In this document: in pieces, positions 57,212 to 64,000 of the stretch
Layout of the letters: each line of letters starts with the position of its first letter
How positions within the stretch are numbered: position 1 is the stretch's first letter
Source: Xenoacremonium recifei
Taxonomy: Eukaryota > Ascomycota > Sordariomycetes > Hypocreales > Nectriaceae
Reading direction: 5' to 3'
Length of the DNA stretch: 64,000 nt
Assembly: GCA_012184525.1 (NCBI GenBank)
Contig: WOFQ01000006.1
Coordinates: 981,340-1,045,339 of the forward strand
Position numbers and translations under genes: made by a program
Notes under the pieces: generated by a model
Databases searched by the model: none
What the model saw: only the letters and a program-made list of their open reading frames with translations
Told to the model about the DNA's origin: nothing

Positions 57212-59372
57212 ATGCCCATGTACGTGATGCTGCTCTCTTTCGGCCTGATTCGCCATGTTCTAGTGTTCAGGCTGACCCTGTACCCACCATAATCTAGGCT
57301 CAAGGAACCATGGAAGAAATACAAGCCCTTCCCCCCTCTAAACCTTCCCGATCGCCAATGGCCCTCGAAAACAATTGAGAAAGCTCCTCGATGGCTGGAG
57401 ACTAGTCTTCGGGACGGAAACCAGAGCAATCCATCCCCAATGGTGCGTATGTCTCGTGGCCAGCAGTTAGGAAACTCTTCGGACAACCTGACATCTCGCC
57501 ACTGCGTTCGGACGGCTGGCTGATAATCTTGAGGCGAATGACAGAACGGGGAGGAGAAATGGCGCTTTTTCAAGATGCTCTGCGATATAGGCTTCAAGGA
57601 AATCGAAGTTTCCTTCCCTTCCGCCTCTCAGACCGATTTCGACTTCACCAGACGCCTGGTTGAGACGCCCGGAGCAATCCCAGACGATGTTGCAATCCAG
57701 GTGCTATCGCCATGCCGACCCGATCTGATTAAACGTACTGTTGAGGCGGTCCGAGGTGCGAAGAACGCCATTATTCACATCTATCTTGCTACCAGCGAGT
57801 GTTTCCGGAGAATCGTCTTCAAATACTCCGAAGAGGACACTCTTGAGCTGGCCGTGCGCTGTGCCAAAGTTGTCAGATCCCTGACCAAAGACGACCCTTC
57901 TCAATCAGGCACGAATTGGCAATTCGAGTTCAGCCCGGAGTGCTTCTCTGATACCTCACCTGAGTTTGCCGTCAAGGTCTGTAACGCCGTGAGGGAAGCT
58001 TGGGGACCTACAGTGGAGACACCTATGATTGTCAACCTACCGGCTACGGTTGAGATTGCGTCTTGTAACGTGTTTGCCGACCAAGTTGAATACTTCTGCA
58101 GGAACATCTCGGAGCGCGAAACGATCTGCGTAAGCGTGCATAATCACAATGATAGAGGAACCGCGGCTGCAGCGGCAGAGTTGGCCCAGATGGCAGGTGC
58201 CGACCGTGTGGAGGGATGTCTCTTTGGAAACGGCGAGCGTACCGGCAATGTCGATCTGGTTACCTTGGCCCTGAACCTTTATACCCAAGGAATCCCTTGT
58301 GGATTGGACTTTTCAGACCTGAGCCAGATCATCGACTTGGTTGAGGACTGTAATAAGATCCCAGTCCATCCTCGCGCTCCCTACGCCGGCTCCCTAGTTG
58401 TGTGTGCCTTTTCGGGTTCACACCAAGACGCAATCTCTAAAGGAATGCAAATCCGTCGGCGCGAGGGCAAGACAGATGAGGATTACTGGGAAGTCCCATA
58501 TCTGCCACTTGACCCAGGGGACGTTGGCCGCACCTATGAGGCTATCATTCGTGTCAATTCCCAGAGCGGCAAAGGTGGTGCTGCCTGGATCATTCTACGC
58601 AAGCTGCACCTAGATATCCCCCGTGGCCTGCAGGTTGCATTTTCTAGCGTTGTTCAGAAACAGGCCGATGGTCTTGGCCGTGAGCTTCTGCCCGAGGAAA
58701 TCACCGACCTTTTTGAGGCAACGTACTTTCTTCGCGAGAATCCTCGATTCTCCCTGATCGATTATTCTATCACCCCTGATCGCTCACGATCTCCTGCGCC
58801 GACTATGCCTGGGAAGACGCAGGACACCAAGAATTTGATGCGTGTCTTTGAGGGCGTCATTGCCGTTGACGGTAAGGAGATCAAGCTTCGTGGACGGGGC
58901 AATGGCCCTATTTCTAGCATGGCGAATGCTTTAAAGGATATTGGCGTCGACCTGGATGTCAATGACTACAAAGAACATGCCATTGGCGAGGGCCGTGGCG
59001 TCAAGGCAGCATCGTACATCGAGTGCAAGATTGGGAACACGAAGCAAACGGTTTGGGGAATCGGAATCCATGAGGACGTCGTCCAGAGCTCCCTCATCGC
59101 GTTGCTGAGCGCTGCTAGCAATGTAAGTCATCGCGTAATGTCAGGAGCAACTTGCTCTCGATCTACTCGTCTTGTTGGTTTACATTGGCTTACTAACGGA
59201 CCTACAGTTTATCACGAGCAGACCTGGAAGTCCTATCCTGAAGCCAATGGCGACTCGCCCAATGTCGCTAGGTCGTGAGGACGCCAACGGTGCAGCAGAG
59301 GAGTCGGTTGATGCTCCTCGGCAATCTGCTAGTGTCGTCTCTGTCCTAGAGGACAAGGCGAACGGCATGTAA
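57212..59372 (+). CDS. LEU4: 2-Isopropylmalate synthase
   Basis: This enzyme condenses acetyl-CoA with 2-oxoisovalerate to commit carbon to leucine synthesis and is feedback-inhibited by leucine. Exons are 57212-57219 (only eight bases), 57298-57442, 57545-59122 and 59208-59372, giving 631 residues. The first intron splits the third codon. Splicing exon 2 to exon 3 creates LRDGNQSNPSPMNGEEK, which fits the family pattern L-R-D-G-x-Q-x(10)-K. The TIM-barrel has GFKEIEVSFPSASQTDFDF and the zinc-site motif SVHNHNDRGTAAAAAELAQM. The C-terminal half contains the LeuA regulatory domain (GVDLDVNDYKEHAIGEGRG). The tail is Ala/Ser-rich. It lies next to the AT-rich block that starts about 450 bp downstream. 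No targeting peptide is obvious. Confidence 0.96.
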
Positions 59373-60338
59373 AATAGGCAATGAAGCGACGCTGGAGACC
59401 AACGCTCTCTATTTCCCCTTGTTTAATCTTCGCGATATGGGGGATATGTATGCCATGGCATTTGAAATGAAACCAACCTTCTTGACAACGTTGAGAGTAA
59501 CGTCAAGGGAGTAAAAGTTTTTCTAAAAAAAGGCAGAGAGTTGTTTAAATCCAAAAGCAATGAATATCTTATATCCTCTGACACAGTCCTGGACCAAACT
59601 GGTTGATACACAATTGATCGAGTCTCAAGAAGACCCTTCAAATTTGAACCCCACCCCCCCAAGTAGGCCGTTGGAAGAATACATTTCAGTAGGACGCCGG
59701 AGCTTTGTATTAACGTTTCGCCGAAGAAAAAACTGCTGGGGAGATGACAGACGTTCTGTTTCTTTTGTAAAGACTCAAGAGACTCGAATATAGGGGACTG
59801 CATAAACGATTGAGCAATTAGTTATACACCAGATATAAGTTTCAGGCCTGTTACAATATTGGCTAAGAAATTAAGAAAAAAAGGGATCTCATTCATACCT
59901 TTCAGTGTATATAGAGACTTCAAGAGGTAATCCTTATTGAGTAAAATTACTAAGATAGATCACCAAGAATTCATTCTTTTCTCACCTATGCTTTGTCTAC
60001 TTATTTTAGAGCTCGCGTATGAAAAATGAAGGAGTCGTGTTAGGCGGGCTCGCGATTAACTCGTAGTTTTCTTACAAGTAGGTCCGACAAGCTGGCTGTA
60101 GTAATCTTAGTCTTCCCTCCTACATGGGCGGTCAAGGTTAAATTTCCATATAGTTGCCTGGCATAGATACGAAAGAAGCTTTTCCAGGGGAAAATACAAC
60201 ATGAATAAAAAGAAATATATAGCTGAGCAAACCTTCACCCTTTATAATAAAAATCTATGGCTGCTATATTTATTTATCTAGTCAGGTCTAGGGGATAAAA
60301 GCAGTAAATATTATATAATTAAATATCTTTATAGCTCT
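59373..60338. other. Transition from gene-rich DNA to AT-rich block
   Basis: From about 59.8 kb the sequence changes from balanced composition to mostly A and T, with stop codons in all frames. A gradual decay of GC is visible between 59,800 and 60,340. There is no gene. Confidence 0.7.
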
Positions 60339-60346
60339 CCTGTACC
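60339..60346. repeat. Left 8-bp target-site duplication
   Basis: CCTGTACC, identical to 60794-60801, directly flanks the inverted-repeat element. Eight bases is the duplication length of hAT transposons. Confidence 0.85.
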
Positions 60347-60793
60347 CAGGGCTGTGAAATTATTCCTTAGTCTTTAGTCTTAGTTTAGTCCGGACTAAGA
60401 CTAATTAGTATTATTCCATATTAGGGAAGGACTAAGAATTCTTAGTCTTAGTCCGGACTAAACTAATTAGTTTTATTCCACTAAAAGGCGGAATAATACT
60501 AAGAAATTTTAGTCCGGATTAAAGGACTAAAAATATATATATATATATATATAGCTATATTTAATCAAATATATATTATATAGAGTAAATAGCTATATAT
60601 TATAGCTACATAGAATATATAGAATATATATATCTATATATTTATATTATATATATTTAATTAGATTTCTTATTTAATATTTTAAGATATAATTTTAGTC
60701 TTTAGTCCTTAGTCTTAGTTTAGTCTGGACTAAGATTTCTTAGTTTTAGTCCGGACTAAGGACCGGACTAAAGTGACTAAAATCACAGCCCTG
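60347..60793. mobile_element. hAT-like non-autonomous inverted-repeat element (MITE)
   Basis: This 447-bp element has matching ends. It begins CAGGGCTGTGAAATTATTCC and ends with TCACAGCCCTG, the reverse complement of CAGGGCTGTGA. It is flanked by a perfect 8-bp duplication. The inside is AT-rich and contains repeated 14-bp palindromes TTAGTCCGGACTAA and variants (for example near 60390, 60450, 60510 and 60740), probably subterminal transposase-binding repeats. It has no open frame, so it would depend on a transposase elsewhere. The 8-bp duplication and the CAGGG start fit the hAT superfamily; a related superfamily is possible. Confidence 0.8.
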
Positions 60794-60801
60794 CCTGTAC
60801 C
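60794..60801. repeat. Right 8-bp target-site duplication
   Basis: CCTGTACC, a perfect copy of the left flank, marks the insertion as real and relatively intact. Confidence 0.85.
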
Positions 60802-60855
60802 TAACTTAGTATTAGTAGACTTTTAGATCCTATACAGGACCAAACTCATTATAAC

Positions 60856-61338
60856 TAGGGCTGTGATTTTAGTACTTTTAGTATTTTTGTGGCTGGAATA
60901 ATACTCATTAGTATTAGTCGTACCAATACTAAAAATCTTTAGTATTTTTATAGCTGGAATAATACTCAAGATCCTTAGTATTAATATGACTAAACTAATA
61001 CTAAAAATCTTTAGTATTAGTATGACTAATATTAATACTAAAAAGGTACTAATTAGTATTTTATATAAAATATAGAATTATAATATATATATATATATAA
61101 TTAAAATTTATATTAAGACAGTAATATATATAATAATTAAGCTTTATAATAAGAAAATAATATATATATTAAGTATATTAAAAATACTAAAAATTCTTAG
61201 TATTAGTATTAGTATTTTTAGTATAGAATAATACTAATACTAAGAATCTTTAGTATTTTACTCCTATAGAATAATACTAATTAGTCTTAGTACGACTAAT
61301 ACTAATACTAAATACTAAGGAATAATTTTACAGCCCTA
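60856..61338. mobile_element. Second inverted-repeat element, RIP-mutated
   Basis: This 483-bp element begins TAGGGCTGTGATTTTAG and ends TTTACAGCCCTA, so both outermost bases look like CAGGG with a C-to-T change (and G-to-A at the other end). Its flanks are ATTATAAC and GTTATAAT, which match in six inner positions and differ by one transition at each end, as RIP would leave. The inside is made of TTAGTATTAGTA repeats, a different subterminal repeat from the first element. Confidence 0.65.
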
Positions 61339-61346
61339 GTTATAAT

Positions 61347-61460
61347 CAGGGCTGTGAAATTATTCCTTAGGCTTTAGTCTCAGTCTTAGTCCGGATTAAA
61401 GGACTAAAGAAATATATATATAGCTATATTTAATTAAATATATACATATAAATTATATAG
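61347..61460. mobile_element. Truncated left end of a third element
   Basis: It begins CAGGGCTGTGAAATTATTCC directly after the right flank of the second element, so the two abut. The first 100 bp resemble the first element, including TTAGTCCGGATTAAAGG, up to a poly-TA stretch. No matching right end exists in the window. Confidence 0.5.
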
Positions 61461-61480
61461 TCTTAATAACTTTAATCTCT

Positions 61481-62180
61481 AATCCTTAAGTATTATAGCT
61501 AGCTTTTTATATATAAATTTATATCTTTATCATAGCTAGAATAATTAATATAAGAGAAACTTTTTTAGGATAATCTTAGAAATATTAAATTTGATGGAAT
61601 TAAGATGCCCTTATTAAAGCTATATCTATGAGGACAGTTATTATTATAATATAATAATATTATTATTATAAGGGAATTAAGGGAAGGAACTCTATAAACT
61701 CTAGCTATAGTATATAGTAGTACTATAGTGCCGTCATTATAATGTAACTCTAATAAAATCTATATATTTAAATACTTAATATCTATTCCAGAGCCTATAC
61801 TTATATAAACTGGAGCCTCTATATATCGGACCTTATAACTTATATTATATTAGCTCCTTTATCTAGAGGAAGTTATATCTATAATCTATATATAGTGTAT
61901 ATTAATATAGAATCATTTTTAAAATTAATTATTATAAAACTTATTAATATAATATTTTCCTTATTTAAAAAACTTTAATATTAAAAAATTAAAAAAATAT
62001 ATATTATATAAGATAGAATTATACTATTAGGACAGTATTAAAATACTATTAAGATAATCCATGTGATATTAGTAATACTTATAGATCTTAACTCCCTTAA
62101 GCTAATTTAAACCTTAAAATACTAGGATTACAGTAAATTAATTAAGTTTTAATATAATAGCCTGTTTTAAGTTATAACCG
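61481..62180. repeat. Diverged direct repeat, copy 1
   Basis: This segment of roughly 0.6-0.7 kb resembles 62503-63115 in the same order and orientation. For example, AAAGCTATATCTATGAGGAC lies near 61615, against AAAGCTATATCTATTAGGAC near 62635. Many differences are A/G or C/T transitions. Boundaries are approximate. Confidence 0.55.
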
Positions 62181-62209
62181 TAAAATAATATAATTAAAGA
62201 TATATCCCT

Positions 62210-62257
62210 TTACTGTTGCTGCTGCTGCTGCTGCCGCTGCTTCTGCTGCTTCCGTCT
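62210..62257. repeat. CTG-rich trinucleotide repeat
   Basis: An interrupted run of CTG, CCG and TTC triplets of about 45 bp sits in very AT-rich surroundings. It may be a fossil of a glutamine- or serine-coding microsatellite, or the only part that escaped mutation. Confidence 0.7.
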
Positions 62258-62502
62258 AAATTCAGATTATTTAATAAACTTTCTCTTTAGATAATAGGGC
62301 AGCCCTTATTTAAAAATAAAGCACTTATTATTATAATATCAATCAAGTTCTTTTTCTTACTTAAGTTACGCTTATTAATAATTATAGATAAAATAAGCTA
62401 TCTAGAAGCTCTAACTCATGACTATATTATAGAGGTTCTAAAGATTCTAACTTCAAATAGAGCTATTGAATTATTAAAGCTATAACTACTAAAAATCTCT
62501 TA

Positions 62503-63115
62503 ACCTAAGCCTTACAGCTTTCTATATATAAATACCTGCTATCTATACTATTATAATAATTAATAAGGGAAAAGAAAAAGATACTTTTCGGGATAACCTT
62601 AGAGATATTAAAATTTAAGGATTTAAGCTGCCTTTAAAGCTATATCTATTAGGACGGCTGTTATTATGATATAACAGTATTATTATTTTAAAGAAATTAA
62701 CGAAAAGAGTTTTATAGACTTTAGCTGTAAATATATAGTGGTATTATAGCTGATTTATAGTACCTTCCTTTTTTTTAAGCCTGGTGACTGCCTTAATAGA
62801 ATTATTATAGTGCCCTTATAATTATATATCTTATAAAATAATAATATAATAATAAAAATACTAAACTTCATATAATATAATTTAAAAGAAAGAAGTAAAA
62901 TATTTATTAATAGAAATATCTATATCTTAAAAAAAGAATTATGCTGTTAAGACGGTCTATATAGTAATTCCGTGAAATATTATATAATATTATGGTATTA
63001 CTTCTGCTTATGTATCCTACACCCTTAGCTAATTTATCCTATAAAGAAATAAATTATATTAAGGTAACTTTTTTTCTCTTAATAGGCTGCTGCTTGCTTT
63101 AGTTGAAATCTATAA
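62503..63115. repeat. Diverged direct repeat, copy 2
   Basis: This is the second copy of the sequence at 61481-62180, about 1.02 kb further on. Shared blocks include the one around CTATTAGGACGGCTG and TTAGACGG-type segments. There is no open frame. The copies are too diverged to identify the parent element by eye. Confidence 0.55.
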
Positions 63116-63145
63116 TTACTACAGTATAGTATTTTATATTCCTGC

Positions 63146-63345
63146 CAGGGATGTGAACTTATTCCTTAGTATTTAGTATTAGTATTAGTATACTAAAACT
63201 AATTAGTATTATTCCACAGAAAGGAAATACTAAAATACTAATACTAATACTAATACTAAAGCTTTTAGTATTATTCCATAAAAAAAAAACCTAAAATACT
63301 AATACTAATACTAAGGATTTTTAGTATTTTTAGTATCTTTAGTAT
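63146..63345. mobile_element. Possible fourth element end
   Basis: CAGGGATGTGAACTTATTCC at 63146 is a one- or two-mismatch version of the element end, followed by TTAGTATTAGTATTAGTA repeats as in the second element. No matching right end is visible within the window, so the right boundary given is arbitrary. Confidence 0.35.
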
Positions 63346-63534
63346 CTTTTAATATTATTAATTATTATTATATATACTAATATATTTAATAAATTAAAGT
63401 ACTTTTTCTATTTATATAATAATATATATATATAAATATATATATATTATAAAAGTTAGGTAATAAATGCAGTAAATAGAGCAGAGAATATGTCTTTTAT
63501 ATATAGGCTATATAATATAACTACCCTATAGGCC

Positions 63535-63700
63535 ATAACCCCCACCTCACCCCCCTTTCCGCCCCTTCTCCCGTCTCTAGGGGTATATATAGACTATATA
63601 TATTATATTTAGGATATATATATAATAATTCTATTGAATATACTGAAAATACGGATCACATACCCGCCCCGGGGGTGGGGGTCGGGGGGTCATACACACA
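63535..63700. other. GC-rich islands in AT-rich block
   Basis: C-rich (63540-63575) and G-rich (63664-63690, with runs of four to six G) tracts appear on the plus strand. The second could form a G-quadruplex by pattern. No gene is visible. Confidence 0.5.
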
Positions 63701-63895
63701 ACTAACAAGATAAGACATACCCCTATTCAAATATAACACATACAGCTCTATATAACACACAGCTATATATATATCATACATAATACACACAGCTATTGGA
63801 AACACACAGCTATCGTAAATGCCTCACTAAATGAGGCCAAGAGAGGGGTAATCGGAATATGACGGACCAAATGAGGGGTCCGGCTACAACGGCAC

Positions 63896-63957
63896 GCCGG
63901 CTTACGAGACATCGGATAGATTGAAGGGCCGGCTTACAGGAAATCGGATAGATTGAA
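63896..63957. repeat. Two 30-bp tandem repeats
   Basis: Units at 63896-63925 and 63928-63957 share GCCGGCTTAC and ATCGGATAGATTGAA, with three or four differences between. The sequence to the window end is GC-richer than the block before it. It may be the edge of a larger mobile element or subtelomeric repeat lying outside the window. Confidence 0.7.
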
Positions 63958-64000
63958 TAGGCCGACCTATTCAGCTTGAATAAGCTCGGACTGATAGGAA

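Noticed and set aside
60350..63400. CRISPR-like or satellite array because of the regular TTAGT repeats
   Set aside because: Repeats have no uniform unit or spacers and are better explained as subterminal transposon repeats plus RIP.
63640..64000. Telomere proximity
   Set aside because: No TTAGGG arrays on either strand; GC-rich tracts alone do not show a telomere.

Overview
The window is nuclear DNA of a filamentous ascomycete (Pezizomycotina, most likely a sordariomycete). The evidence is many short GT-AG introns of about 50-150 bp, dispersed single-copy housekeeping genes, divergent H2A/H2B histone genes, a fungal-type cytochrome b5 fusion desaturase, a fungal SPX-RING protein and a filamentous-fungus ATG9 of about 900 residues. 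I rebuilt 20 spliced or single-exon gene models by hand; the exon lengths of every complete model sum to a multiple of three.

Layout: 1-737 is the 3' end of dihydrolipoamide dehydrogenase (LPD1). It is followed by a delta-8 sphingolipid desaturase (2255-4090), VAC14 (5372-8704), a HAUS1-like augmin subunit on the minus strand (8832-9752), an ER DNAJC3/P58-like co-chaperone (10170-11805), an MRS3/4 mitoferrin (minus, 12955-14338), ATG9 (minus, 16456-19269), COG6 (20060-22193), a MIT-AAA ATPase (22897-25428), mitochondrial uS17m (minus, 25784-26358), EMG1/NEP1 (27006-27921), an unusual glyoxalase-fold membrane protein (30500-32413), cystathionine gamma-synthase (33316-35281), an SPX-RING protein ending in a CaaX box (minus, 35736-37500), JJJ1 (38494-40175), ATG4 (minus, 40450-42005), SQS1 (42928-44997), histones H2B (minus, 45285-45815) and H2A (47498-48054), a five-exon complex I LYR subunit (minus, 48541-49086), KGD2 (50382-51856), a small membrane-protein ORF (minus, 53503-53760) and 2-isopropylmalate synthase (57212-59372).

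From about 59.8 kb the base composition drops to almost pure A+T, and coding potential vanishes. This block holds short inverted-repeat elements with CAGGGCTGTGA ends. One is complete with a perfect 8-bp target duplication and so is hAT-like. The block also holds two diverged copies of a sequence of roughly 0.6 kb. It looks like a repeat-induced-point-mutation (RIP) AT-rich block bordering a gene-rich region. The last 450 bp become GC-rich again and carry a 30-bp tandem repeat.

Themes: two subunits of the 2-oxoglutarate dehydrogenase complex (LPD1, KGD2), two core autophagy proteins (ATG9, ATG4) and several endomembrane factors (VAC14, COG6, MIT-AAA ATPase, ATG9) lie in one 64-kb stretch. ATG9 and COG6 are divergently transcribed. 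I see no gene cluster for secondary metabolism, no prokaryote-type defence system and no CRISPR. The best candidates for new biology are the glyoxalase-fold membrane protein, the CaaX-tailed SPX-RING protein and the transposon remnants.
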